A DNA stretch of 64,000 nt from Pseudanabaena sp. SR411 (GTDB taxonomy: Bacteria; Cyanobacteriota; Cyanobacteriia; Pseudanabaenales; Pseudanabaenaceae), in assembly GCF_002251945.1 (NCBI RefSeq), contig NZ_NDHW01000184.1, positions 20,461 through 84,460 of the forward strand, given 5' to 3'. Numbering within the stretch: the first letter of the stretch is position 1; each line of letters opens with the position of its first letter. Position numbers and translations under genes: made by a program. Positions 36,108 to 44,505 of this stretch are shown here, piece by piece. The notes below the pieces were generated by a model. That model was not told the origin of the DNA, made no database searches, and worked only from the letters and a program-made list of their open reading frames with translations.

Positions 36108-36362
36108 CCTAAGAACAAAGGTAGCGCGAAGCGCTACCTTTGTTCTTAGGACTCAGAAAGATTTTTGAAAGAGCCGCTTTCAAAAATCTTTCTGGGCTTT
36201 AAATCAACGCAAAGTGCTGTCATCCCTTAGCAATGATGCTGAGGGATGATGCAAAATAAGCGCCAATACCATAACTTATTTATATATAGCGCTTTGCGCT
36301 CAAACCCAAACCAAGAGATTTTTTGAAAGTGTTGCAAAGCAACACTTTCAAAAAATCTCTTG
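36108..36362. repeat. Three palindromes in the gap 36018-36433
   Basis: 36108-36150: CCTAAGAACAAAGGTAGCGC-GAA-complement. 36154-36193: CAGAAAGATTTTTGAAAG-complement. 36286-36362: family B, TATAGCGCTTTGCGCTCAAA followed by the hairpin CAAGAGATTTTTTGAAAG-complement. The last one is close to the copy at 47346-47420 in reverse. Confidence 0.75.
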
Positions 36363-36433
36363 TGGTTCGTTTGATCGGTAATTGCTGTAGATATAATTTT
36401 TCATGCCGTTAGCTTCGTTCAGGCTTAATCTCG

Positions 36434-37774
36434 ATGCAAACTACTGTTTCCCCAAAACAAGAAAATAAACAGCCCAAAAGTTTTTGGACAAAGCCTTGGT
36501 TCGTTGTAGTTTTACTCGTTGTTCTCCTAGGTGGTGGATTTATCGCCTTTCGTGTTTTGGCTAGCATGAATCAAAGCCCAACATCTCTCAATGACAAAAC
36601 TCAATTAGTTGAGTCTAAGTCTTTAGATATCAAAATCAAAGCGAGTGGCTCAGTTGTACCGATCGAAACTGTTAATCTCAGCCCCAAGCAAGCAGGAAAA
36701 TTAGTTGAGCTATTAGTTGAGCAAGGGGCGCGAGTTAATCAGGGACAAGTCATCGCCAGAATGGACAATGCGAACTTGATCCCGCAGCTTTATCAGGCTC
36801 AAGCTAGTGCGGCAGCGAGTGAAGCTAATTTGGCTAAATTACGCAATGGGAACCGTCCTGAAGATATTGCGGCGGCTCAGGCTAGGGTCGAGTCAGCCCG
36901 TGGTCGTGTCGAGTCAGCCCGATCGCGCTTAGCATTAACCAATATGAAAACATCTCGCTTTCGGGGTTTACAAACTGAAGGAGCCATTTCTAGCGATCGC
37001 TTTGATGAAGTGTTAACCGACGATCGCAGCGCTCAGGCTGACTTGTTAACGGCTCAAGCTAATCTAGCGGAAGCAACACGTTTATTAGAAGAAACCCGCA
37101 ATGGTAGCCGTGTTGAAGATATTGCTCAAGCTGAAGCGCAACTTGCCCAAGCGATCGCAGGGATCAGAGTGATCGAAGTCCAGATCGAAGATACAATTAT
37201 TCGCGCTCCCTTTGCAGGCATCATCACTCAAAAATATGCCAATGCAGGAGCCTTTGTCACACCGACAACAACTGCTTCAGCAACCAATTCTTCAACATCG
37301 ACTTCGATTGTGGCGATCGCTAATGGCTTAGAGATCATTGCTAAAGTTCCTGAAGTGGATATTTCCCAAATTAAGATCGGTCAAGAAGTAGAAATTATTG
37401 CTGATGCTTTTCCGTCGGAGGTGTTTAAGGGCAAAGTGCGTTTGATTGCGCCTGAAGCGATTATTGAGCAGAATGTGACATCGTTCCAAGTGCGGGTAAC
37501 CTTAGAAACTGGCAAAGATAAGTTGCAATCGGGGATGAATACAGATTTGCGCTTTATTGGTCAAAGAATTAATAGTGCGTTGGTTGTGCCGACAGTGGCG
37601 ATCGTCACGCAAGAAGGGCAAACAGGTTTATTAATTGCTGATGAAAAGGGTAAGTCTAAATTTCAACCTGTGACGATTGGGACAACGGTGGATAATCAAA
37701 CTCAAATTTTAAGTGGTGCAAAAGTAGGCGATCGCGTATTTGTGAAACTCCCAGAAACAAAAACAACTCCATAA
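36434..37774 (+). CDS. HlyD/MFP-type efflux periplasmic adaptor
   Basis: A 446-residue membrane-fusion protein with a transmembrane anchor (~22-45), lipoyl half-motif 'NLSPKQAGKLVELLVEQGARV' (split, ~83-103), alpha-hairpin (~115-250) with two similar 'NG(N/S)R.ED(I)A.A.A' segments, second lipoyl half 'IRAPFAGIITQKYANAGAFV' (~256-275), and beta-barrel. It resembles MacA/DevB adaptors for ABC-type exporters. No pump gene follows; the next genes are unrelated, so its partner is elsewhere. A terminator lies immediately after the stop. Confidence 0.88.
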   Translation: MQTTVSPKQENKQPKSFWTKPWFVVVLLVVLLGGGFIAFRVLASMNQSPTSLNDKTQLVESKSLDIKIKASGSVVPIETVNLSPKQAGKLVELLVEQGARVNQGQVIARMDNANLIPQLYQAQASAAASEANLAKLRNGNRPEDIAAAQARVESARGRVESARSRLALTNMKTSRFRGLQTEGAISSDRFDEVLTDDRSAQADLLTAQANLAEATRLLEETRNGSRVEDIAQAEAQLAQAIAGIRVIEVQIEDTIIRAPFAGIITQKYANAGAFVTPTTTASATNSSTSTSIVAIANGLEIIAKVPEVDISQIKIGQEVEIIADAFPSEVFKGKVRLIAPEAIIEQNVTSFQVRVTLETGKDKLQSGMNTDLRFIGQRINSALVVPTVAIVTQEGQTGLLIADEKGKSKFQPVTIGTTVDNQTQILSGAKVGDRVFVKLPETKTTP

Positions 37775-37806
37775 AAAAAGGGAGTCGCTTAGCGACTCCC
37801 TTTTTT
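37774..37806 (+). terminator. Intrinsic terminator of the adaptor gene
   Basis: AAAAAAGGGAGTCGC-TTA-GCGACTCCCTTTTTT: a 15-bp stem ending in six T, starting 1 bp after the stop codon. Confidence 0.85.
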
Positions 37807-37873
37807 GTCTAATATCTTGGGAAACAAAAGCGATCGCTAGATGTAAAAATTTAGCGATCGCTTCAGCTACAAT

Positions 37874-38158
37874 TTAGTCAATGTCGATATTGGCTATGTA
37901 CTGATTAGATGGGCAGTCTAGCTTCTCAACTTGTGGGACTGGGCTATCTGGGATATGAGGCGATGAGGGTAGGTTAACGAGGGTTACACCAATTGTGATG
38001 AGATGGGATAGTACAAATCCGCTAATCTTGGCGATAAGTGGTAAGCGTTTCCAAGGGATTTCTAGCTCTAGGTGCAGTCCTTGCTCGTTAGCGGAGATAT
38101 CTAGCTGGGTGTCGTTGATTGCTTGGTTATTTTTGTTGTTATCGATATTGTTAGCCAT
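37874..38158 (-). CDS. Small membrane protein of unknown function
   Basis: A 94-residue protein: Asn/Asp/Gln-rich N-terminus (1-30), one hydrophobic segment at ~41-62 ('IAKISGFVLSHLITIGVTLV'), and a Pro/Ser-rich tail. I do not recognise a family. It is transcribed away from the ATPase operon at 38379, sharing the intergenic region with its direct repeats. A HIP1-containing inverted repeat (37828-37862) follows its stop codon. Confidence 0.5.
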   Translation of the reverse strand: MANNIDNNKNNQAINDTQLDISANEQGLHLELEIPWKRLPLIAKISGFVLSHLITIGVTLVNLPSSPHIPDSPVPQVEKLDCPSNQYIANIDID

Positions 38159-38241
38159 GTCCTTTAGCTCCTGTTTTAAAGTTTAATTTTTCTGGACTAA
38201 ACCTATTAAAGTGCCTGTCAGAAGGGTGTCTGAGGATAATC

Positions 38242-38368
38242 AATGCGGATAATCAGCAACTTTAGAAAATATTTTTCAAGTCCTGAAAACCATTATTCAC
38301 AAAGGCTTTTGGGACTTTTGGCAAGAAATGCGGATTTTCAGCAGTGGTTTGTGGATTTTCAGCAGGTG
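38242..38368. repeat. Three direct repeats upstream of the ATPase operon
   Basis: AATGCGGATAATCAGCAACT (38242-38261), AATGCGGATTTTCAGCAGTG (38327-38346) and TTGTGGATTTTCAGCAGGTG (38349-38368). The last two are 22 bp apart, two helical turns, as expected for a multi-site operator. Confidence 0.5.
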
Positions 38369-38378
38369 GAGGTGTGTT

Positions 38379-39416
38379 TTGGCTAACTGGAGACTCAATG
38401 GCGATGGTCAAAAATTCTTTGAAGAGCAATTAAAGGAAAAAGGTTGGTTTTCTTTGAATGACACTCAACTCTCTGACCTGCTAAGAGTGGATAGATCTAC
38501 TGTGGCAAAATTGAGAAATGGAAAACAAGAGGGACATAAAAGCAAACTTGAAGGTGTCATGATTGCACTTGGTGAGGATTCTGAAAAGGTCAAATCAGAG
38601 GCATTTGCAAGAAAGTATTTTCAAGAAATCAAGAACTCTCTAAAACCTCAATTAGAAGAGGATATAAGCTCTTTTACAAAAGAGACGTTGGTAATCCAAG
38701 ATGATGTAGGAGAGTTTGATAGTCCTTTTCAGCCTACTAATTGCAGAATTGAGAATCCTGAACAGTTTTTTAATCGCGAGAAAGAAGTACGCACTATTTT
38801 TGAGTATTTGAATAGTGGTAGTGGGGTGGAGTTGTTGGGCGATCGCCAAATTGGTAAGTCGTCGGTATTGCTACAGGTCGAGCGACTGGCGGCAACTATG
38901 CTGAGGGTGAAGCGAGAACCGATTTACTTTAATTTGCAGGAAGTACATACGGAAGACGAGTTTTATGAGTCTTTTTGCGAGAAGTTGGATATAGAGGCTT
39001 GTAAGGGATATGTCTTTTTTCGGGCGATGCGAGATAAACGGTTACTGTTGCTACTTGATGAGGCGGAAAAGATGTCTTGGGATGGGTTTACGCGGCAGAT
39101 ACGGGAGCAGTTACGCAGCCTTGCGGAAGGTGGGAATGCTCCTTTAAGGTTGGTGGTAGCTGCTCGAACTCCTTTGGATGATTTGTTTCCAGATAGTCAT
39201 GAGAGTGGAATGACTTCACCTTTTCAGGGAATTTGTGTACGAGTGGATCTCAAGGCTTGGGATCATCCAACAGTAAAAAGATTTATTACTTCAAAACTTG
39301 AGAATACTGGAGTTTGCTTTAGTAATGCTGAAATGGAAAAATTGTGGTTAGATAGCCAAGGACATCCACAAAAACTGATGAAAGCTTGTTTTGATCTTTA
39401 TCGTCAATATCGCTAA
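38379..39416 (+). CDS. HTH - STAND-like AAA ATPase (Arch_ATPase/AAA_14-like)
   Basis: A 345-residue protein. An N-terminal helix-turn-helix ('NDTQLSDLLRVDRSTVAKLR', ~24-43) resembles XRE-type DNA-binding domains. The ATPase part begins near 125 with 'FFNREKEVRTIFEYL', then P-loop 'GDRQIGKSS' (~147), Walker B-like 'LLLLLDEAEKM' (~210) and 'RLVVAARTPLDDL' (sensor region). Start chosen: TTG 38379, because GGAGG (38368-38372) lies 6 nt upstream and the ATG at 38328 is inside a direct repeat. First gene of a tight operon; 5 bp separate it from the next gene. Role unknown; HTH plus STAND-like ATPase suggests a conditionally active regulator or defence sensor. Confidence 0.65.
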   Translation: MANWRLNGDGQKFFEEQLKEKGWFSLNDTQLSDLLRVDRSTVAKLRNGKQEGHKSKLEGVMIALGEDSEKVKSEAFARKYFQEIKNSLKPQLEEDISSFTKETLVIQDDVGEFDSPFQPTNCRIENPEQFFNREKEVRTIFEYLNSGSGVELLGDRQIGKSSVLLQVERLAATMLRVKREPIYFNLQEVHTEDEFYESFCEKLDIEACKGYVFFRAMRDKRLLLLLDEAEKMSWDGFTRQIREQLRSLAEGGNAPLRLVVAARTPLDDLFPDSHESGMTSPFQGICVRVDLKAWDHPTVKRFITSKLENTGVCFSNAEMEKLWLDSQGHPQKLMKACFDLYRQYR

Positions 39417-39421
39417 AACCA

Positions 39422-40045
39422 ATGACCGAAGAAACACCTACATCACAAGTCCCACTCCTCGACCTCGCGCCAAAACTCAAGCGTCCACTATCACTCAGGA
39501 ATCCGCTTGATTATCTATTGCTGCTCTATTGGGTGTTCTATTTCCCACAAGCGATTCGTTGGTATGTCGAAACATTTTGCGAACCCTTATTTGGCTCCAA
39601 TCGACTAACGTGGAAATTATGGTGGGAATTAACAAAAAATCGTCGTAACAATTTTCAACTTACTCTAATGGGAATAATTTTGGAAATATCTATTCCTACG
39701 TTAATACATTTCAGTTTGCAAAGTTTTGGTTTTGATATTAACTGGGTTAGACTAGTGCTTTGTTTATCAATTGGTGTTTCGATTACAGTTAACTGGAATT
39801 TGGGCATACCATTTGCTATAGCTGTTGGCATGATGTTTAGCCTAACATTTGCCATAGCATTTGACATAATGAATGGTCTATTAATTATCATGGCATTCGG
39901 AATGGTATTAGGAGTTGGCATTAGATTATTAGAAACTGCTGTTACGAGTACTTTAAGAGCATTGGTTCGAGTCATTGCTGAAGGCTTGGCTGTATTTATG
40001 ACTATAGGTGTAGTGATTATCTTCTTGGAACTTCATAGATCTTGA
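39422..40045 (+). CDS. Polytopic membrane protein in the ATPase operon
   Basis: A 207-residue membrane protein with a hydrophilic N-terminus (~1-28) and about five hydrophobic segments: ~31-45, ~80-98, ~105-125, ~130-165, ~180-203. I do not recognise the family by name. The N-terminal 'PLSLRNPLDYLLLLYWVFYFP' (split) recalls membrane proteins coded beside ATPases in large cyanobacterial gene families. It lies 5 bp after one ATPase gene and 30 bp before a second, so a membrane complex of the three is plausible (inference). Confidence 0.55.
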   Translation: MTEETPTSQVPLLDLAPKLKRPLSLRNPLDYLLLLYWVFYFPQAIRWYVETFCEPLFGSNRLTWKLWWELTKNRRNNFQLTLMGIILEISIPTLIHFSLQSFGFDINWVRLVLCLSIGVSITVNWNLGIPFAIAVGMMFSLTFAIAFDIMNGLLIIMAFGMVLGVGIRLLETAVTSTLRALVRVIAEGLAVFMTIGVVIIFLELHRS

Positions 40046-40075
40046 TAAGAATTATAGGACTAAAATATAGATAGT

Positions 40076-42523
40076 ATGTTTGATTTAATAATAAATATAT
40101 TAATTTGGATATTAGCAGTTCCAGTATTTATAATATTATTCAGAGCCAATTCTACTGGGTGGTTCCGTAGGTTCTTTGTTCATTTTCTCGCAGTCTGGAT
40201 TGCTGTCATAGTGAACAAAATAAATATGATTGCTGGGAATTCAATCGGCATAACAATTTTTATGGAAATTAGCTTGATGTTATTTTCAGCTATAACATTC
40301 AGTGTAATAATCTTAAGGCTTGACAATCACTTATTATCTTTTGCAAGACCTCCAAGAATTTCGCTACTTGGGGTTACAGATGTTGATACTCAATTGCTCC
40401 AATGGCTAGAATCTGACTGGCAAAAAGGGTTACTAAATGCAAATCAATATTTAAAGTATTCATTTCAAGTTATCTCTGTTGATCGTGCAATAAATAAAGC
40501 TCTTACATCTACACAAGTTAATGAATTGCTAAATCGTGTTGCTATACTAAGTGATCTTATTTTGGATAAACAAGTTTTGCGCTATGCTTCTGCTTGCTTA
40601 ATAGATAACTTAAAAGCTGAGTTTGTAGAAAGTTTAATTTGGCTTCCTTTTAATTCGTGGTTTGCTGAACGATGGGGAGCAAGCCGCTATATGCGCTTTG
40701 ATACTCCTGCTCATACTACTGCCGCAGGTTTCTGGTACCTCCATGAAGCATCAGAAGCTAAAGAAGTTGACGAATCTATTTCAAGTCTGACGAAGGCAGT
40801 AGAAGTATTTGAACATTTAAGACAGATTAGACATGGCGATGAAATGTACAAAATCGTCATAAACCTACGAAATTATAGTAACCCGACGAATCTGGAAGAG
40901 TTATTAAATATTCCCTCAACTGAATTTCCTAATGAAGCAAATTTTGACACCCCTAATTCACAAATATTTTCAGGGTTAGATATTTCCGATATCACAGTTA
41001 AACCTGCGCTTAAATCAGTATATTTAATTCCGATATCGTTTATAACATCAGAAAAAGCAGAAGATAATATCTCAGAAAATTCTCCTCGCGTTGGAGCCGT
41101 TAAGTTCTTAAGACTTGCATTTGATCTTTTACGTCCTCAAACATGGAATTTAATCAGTAAGTTATCAATTTCCCTCTCACAGGTTCAAACGATTAGACGT
41201 TCCACATCTCGAACCACCCGTTCCTATTCTTTAAACCTTGCGCTTGGAGAAATTGCAAAAGTCCTGACAATTATCGATACGTTACCACCAGAAGTTTCCC
41301 GTGTCGAAAAACCAATCTTAAAAGATATTGCAACTCGTTGGCGCGATATTCTTCTCAGTACAGCCAGTGAAATCGGACAAATCGAAATAGATAAACCGAT
41401 CGCAAATCCCTACACCATTGGCGATCCTGTTATCGGTGAGCGTTTCATCGGACGAGAAGACATTCTCCGCCAACTTGAAGAACTGTGGTTTATCAACACC
41501 AGACCCCAATCGGTGATCCTTTACGGACATCGCCGCATGGGTAAAACCTCCATCCTCCGCAACGCCACCACAAAAGTTAATACCGAAGTTCGCGTTGCCT
41601 ACGTTAACCTCCTCAGCGTTAGTAGCGCCAGCAATGGCATTACCGACATCCTCATGGCAATTTGCGACGCACTCGAAGAAGTTACCGAAATTCCTGTACC
41701 AAGCAATAACGACCTGTTCCAATTCCCAGAAACCACCTTTCGCCGCTATTTAGAACAAATTACGAAAACCTTTACAGGTAAAGGGCTAATCATTGCCCTT
41801 GATGAATTCGAGAAAATCGAAGAACTAATCGATGCAGGTAAACTCAGCAAAGACTTTCTCGGCTTCCTGCGTGGCATGGTGCAAATGAGCAGCAAACTTG
41901 CCTTTGCCTTTGCGGGACTACATACCCTCCAAGAAATGAACGCCGACTACTTCCAGCCCTTCTATGCCAGTTTTTATGCTATCTCCGTCGCCTTCCTCAC
42001 CCGTGAGGCAACCCACCAAGTCCTCGCCAACCCCGATCCCGAATTCCTCCTCGACTACGAACCCGCCGCCCTTGACCATATCTATGACCTCACCAACGGA
42101 CAGCCCTACCTCACACAATTGATCGGCTTCCAACTTGTGCGACTATTTAACGACTATGTATTCGAGCAAGGTAAACCCCGCGATCGCACCTTTACCATTG
42201 ATGATGTCCGCACCATCTGCTCAGGCGAAAACTTTTTCACCACAGGCATTAACTACTTCAATGGAGTCTGGCAACAAGCCTCTGAGGGAGCAAACCATCA
42301 GCAAGACATTCTCAAAGCCCTAGCCCATCATCCCCAAGGACTCACCGAATCAGAACTAATCTCACAAACTAATCTACCTAGCGAAACTCTACAAGCCGCC
42401 CTCAAAACCCTCAAAGATCATGACGTAATCCACAGTCAAAAAACTAATGAGATTGTTAATTGGGCGATCGCAGTCGAACTCTTGCGCACTTGGGTCGTTA
42501 AATACAAACTGAGTGATTACTGA
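40076..42523 (+). CDS. Membrane-anchored STAND-like ATPase with C-terminal winged helix
   Basis: An 815-residue protein. Two or three N-terminal transmembrane segments (~1-80) and a helical middle region of unknown family (~90-430) precede an ATPase domain: 'VIGERFIGREDILRQLEELW' (~451-470), P-loop 'YGHRRMGKTSILRN' (~482-495), Walker B 'GLIIALDEFEKIEE' (~575-588), 'GQPYLTQLIGFQLVR' (~690). A winged-helix end ('GLTESELISQTNLPSETLQAALKTL', split, ~759-783) follows. The first ~1250 bases are AT-rich with many TTA/ATA codons, while the ATPase half is GC-richer with CTC/CGC codons, so the gene may be chimeric. Its stop codon lies in the terminal repeat of a MITE. Confidence 0.65.
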   Translation: MFDLIINILIWILAVPVFIILFRANSTGWFRRFFVHFLAVWIAVIVNKINMIAGNSIGITIFMEISLMLFSAITFSVIILRLDNHLLSFARPPRISLLGVTDVDTQLLQWLESDWQKGLLNANQYLKYSFQVISVDRAINKALTSTQVNELLNRVAILSDLILDKQVLRYASACLIDNLKAEFVESLIWLPFNSWFAERWGASRYMRFDTPAHTTAAGFWYLHEASEAKEVDESISSLTKAVEVFEHLRQIRHGDEMYKIVINLRNYSNPTNLEELLNIPSTEFPNEANFDTPNSQIFSGLDISDITVKPALKSVYLIPISFITSEKAEDNISENSPRVGAVKFLRLAFDLLRPQTWNLISKLSISLSQVQTIRRSTSRTTRSYSLNLALGEIAKVLTIIDTLPPEVSRVEKPILKDIATRWRDILLSTASEIGQIEIDKPIANPYTIGDPVIGERFIGREDILRQLEELWFINTRPQSVILYGHRRMGKTSILRNATTKVNTEVRVAYVNLLSVSSASNGITDILMAICDALEEVTEIPVPSNNDLFQFPETTFRRYLEQITKTFTGKGLIIALDEFEKIEELIDAGKLSKDFLGFLRGMVQMSSKLAFAFAGLHTLQEMNADYFQPFYASFYAISVAFLTREATHQVLANPDPEFLLDYEPAALDHIYDLTNGQPYLTQLIGFQLVRLFNDYVFEQGKPRDRTFTIDDVRTICSGENFFTTGINYFNGVWQQASEGANHQQDILKALAHHPQGLTESELISQTNLPSETLQAALKTLKDHDVIHSQKTNEIVNWAIAVELLRTWVVKYKLSDY

Positions 42524-42670
42524 TGTTACGTGGAACGAATATCGCCCTCACCCCCCAGCCCCCTCTCCCTTAATGGGAGAGGGGGAGTAAAACTAATTTC
42601 TTGTTCCCCTCTCCCCTTTTGGGAGAGGGGCTAGGGGTGAGGGTCTTGAGAACTTCCACGTAACATCAGT
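42519..42670. mobile_element. MITE-like element with 17-bp terminal inverted repeats
   Basis: ACTGATGTTACGTGGAA (42519-42535) pairs with TTCCACGTAACATCAGT (42654-42670). Inside are CCCTCACCCCCCAGCCCC / CTAGGGGTGAGGG arms and two CTCTCCC...GGGAGAG hairpins. The right end recurs at 17040-17056. It supplies the stop codon of the 40076 gene. Confidence 0.75.
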
Positions 42671-42673
42671 TAT

Positions 42674-44104
42674 TTAAGTTTTTTGCATGATTCTATTAGC
42701 TTCTCTCTCCCCACTCAATAAAGCACCATGCACAGTTCCTAAATATTTACCGTAGGTTGCTTCACCTGCGAAAAACAAGCGATCGCCTATCGGTTCTGCC
42801 AAGCGATCGCAGTCTTGAATAGAACCATTGATCGAAAAAGTAGAGTAAGAACCATAGGCAAAAGGATCATTGTGCCATTGGGTTAATAATGTGGCGGTAG
42901 GTAACGGAATATCTTTGCCAAACATTGATCGCAAATCAGACATGATGTTCTGGATTGCCTCAGATTTAGGCATTTGTGATAGCGATCGCGAAAAATCACC
43001 GCTAAACATAGCGGCTAAAATCGGCTGCTGAATATATTTCTGCCAGTTGTAAAATTCAACATAGCGATCGGGAATATTGCCATTGATATAAGCCATCGTG
43101 TGAGGTTGTGATGGCCAAAACTGTTGAGGAAATTTTAATACTAATCTATTTAAAGCGCCCATACCCAATCGTTCAATTGCTGCTAACTTCTCTTCGGGCA
43201 ATGCTGGTGAGAACTTAATAGAACCCCGTTTCAGTACACCCAATGGAACCGTAACAATCACCTGCGAACCACTAAAAGCTCCGCGATCGGTGGTCACTTT
43301 TACGCCAGTATCATCGTAGGCAATCTGCTGTACAAGATGTTTAGTCCGAATATCTAAATCTTTGGATAGAGCCTGTACAAGCTGGATATAGCCTTGCGGA
43401 AAAACTACATCTGCTCCTGTAAATTCTGAATCTTCCTCAAAACCCTTGATTCCTAAATTCGCAATATCTTCTCCCACTTCACTCTCAATCGTCGAAGATA
43501 GAGTTGCCCGAAAACCCTTAAGAGTAATTCCTGTAATTTCTTCTGATTCAATTATTTGTTGAGCAATATCAGCTAGAGTAATCTGCTGCGATGATCCAGC
43601 GTTATTCTTTAACTCAGCAACCCTATCTGTAAAGGCTTGAAAGGCTTTGCTGATCATGCGTTCTTCTGATTTGCTTAGGAGTTGATCGACACCTTTATAA
43701 TTCCATTGTGATTCGAGATCAGAGACCACAGTCTGAATCCCAAATTTTTTGACTAATGGCGAGATTGGATTACCATCAATGGTGTGAATCCATGCAGCAC
43801 CGAGATCTAAAGGAAACCCTAACGAATTATCTGTCCAAATTCTGCCGCCAATGCGATCGCGTCCTTCTAGAATAATTACTCGATATCCTTGAGCCTGTAA
43901 TTTGCTTGCCGCCGTGATACCTGCAATCCCTGCTCCTATGACAATGATCTGTTCATTATCTTCACTATCGTCTGGCGATGGCTTAGCTGATAGATTGTCA
44001 GACTTACTAAATGCATTTCCACAGCCGCAGAGCCAACTTGTTGCCCCTGCGTAGGTTAAGTTGCGAGCCTGAAGTAAAAATTTTCGACGATTATATTTAT
44101 CCAT
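42674..44104 (-). CDS. Flavin amine oxidase family protein, exported (Tat-like signal)
   Basis: A 476-residue FAD enzyme. The N-terminus 'NRRKFLLQ' is twin-arginine-like, followed by 'SWLCGCGN', a possible lipobox, so a Tat-exported, perhaps lipid-anchored protein. The Rossmann motif 'IIVIGAGIAGITAASKLQ' (~53-70) is followed by 'EGRDRIGGRIWT', usual in monoamine/polyamine oxidases. The C-terminal FAD motif is 'RLFFAGEATYGKYLGTVHGA' (~445-464). Reaction: oxidative deamination of amines to aldehyde, ammonia and H2O2; substrate unknown. ATG 44104 was chosen over the GTG at 44122 because the twin-Arg signal then starts at residue 5. Confidence 0.88.
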   Translation of the reverse strand: MDKYNRRKFLLQARNLTYAGATSWLCGCGNAFSKSDNLSAKPSPDDSEDNEQIIVIGAGIAGITAASKLQAQGYRVIILEGRDRIGGRIWTDNSLGFPLDLGAAWIHTIDGNPISPLVKKFGIQTVVSDLESQWNYKGVDQLLSKSEERMISKAFQAFTDRVAELKNNAGSSQQITLADIAQQIIESEEITGITLKGFRATLSSTIESEVGEDIANLGIKGFEEDSEFTGADVVFPQGYIQLVQALSKDLDIRTKHLVQQIAYDDTGVKVTTDRGAFSGSQVIVTVPLGVLKRGSIKFSPALPEEKLAAIERLGMGALNRLVLKFPQQFWPSQPHTMAYINGNIPDRYVEFYNWQKYIQQPILAAMFSGDFSRSLSQMPKSEAIQNIMSDLRSMFGKDIPLPTATLLTQWHNDPFAYGSYSTFSINGSIQDCDRLAEPIGDRLFFAGEATYGKYLGTVHGALLSGEREANRIMQKT

Positions 44105-44206
44105 AAAAAATTTGATTACCACCTACCTTAGAGCGCGTTTGAGAAGTTTTACCCCCTCTAACTCCCCCTTTACAAGGGGGAGAATTTAAGTTTCCCACCT
44201 TTGCAA

Positions 44207-44383
44207 GCTACCGTGTACACACAAGTGTAACTGTCTACGTTTCGGTTTATCTAAGCCCCCTAAATCCCCCAATTTTGGGGGACTTTGAAAGAATTTTATT
44301 TTCTTGTTCCCCCAGAATTGGGGGCTAGGGGGCGATTAATTGTTGACTTGACTGGGTTTTACGACTTGTGTGTACACGGTAGC
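44207..44383. mobile_element. MITE-like element, copy 3, with perfect 20-bp ends and 8-bp target duplication
   Basis: GCTACCGTGTACACACAAGT (44207-44226) pairs perfectly with the right end (44364-44383). CTTTGCAA directly flanks both sides (44199-44206, 44384-44391). The interior matches 16166-16342 and 16831-17002 in reverse. It is inserted in a further inverted repeat of CCCCCTT/AAGGGGG type (44151-44410). Confidence 0.85.
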
Positions 44384-44460
44384 CTTTGCAAGGGGGGATT
44401 AAGGGGGGTAAAAGCAGAAATTTATGCTAAATACGAGACTTCTCAAACACACTCTTACTC

Positions 44461-44505
44461 GAATAGATAAAAGGGCGGAGCTTTGCGCCGCCCTTTTATC
44501 TATTC
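44461..44505 (-). terminator. Terminator-like hairpin at the end of glmS
   Basis: GAATAGATAAAAGGGCGG pairs with CCGCCCTTTTATCTATTC around AGCTTTGCG. The arm nearest glmS contains its stop codon and last codons; the stem ends in A/T-rich DNA. Confidence 0.6.

Noticed and set aside
38328-38378. ATG at 38328 as the start of the HTH-ATPase.
   Set aside because: The added 17 residues come from direct-repeat DNA and look random, while TTG 38379 has a GGAGG site 6 nt upstream.
41318-42133. Long antisense frames within the second ATPase gene.
   Set aside because: They occur only in the GC-richer half, where antisense frames stay open because of codon bias; peptide composition is Glu/Gly/Val-rich and unnatural.
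42519-42670. The GGGAGAGGGG/CCCCTCTCCC tract as a transcription terminator of the ATPase operon only.
   Set aside because: Its 17-bp terminal inverted repeats and the related copy at 16797-17057 show that it is an element; it may still act as a terminator.
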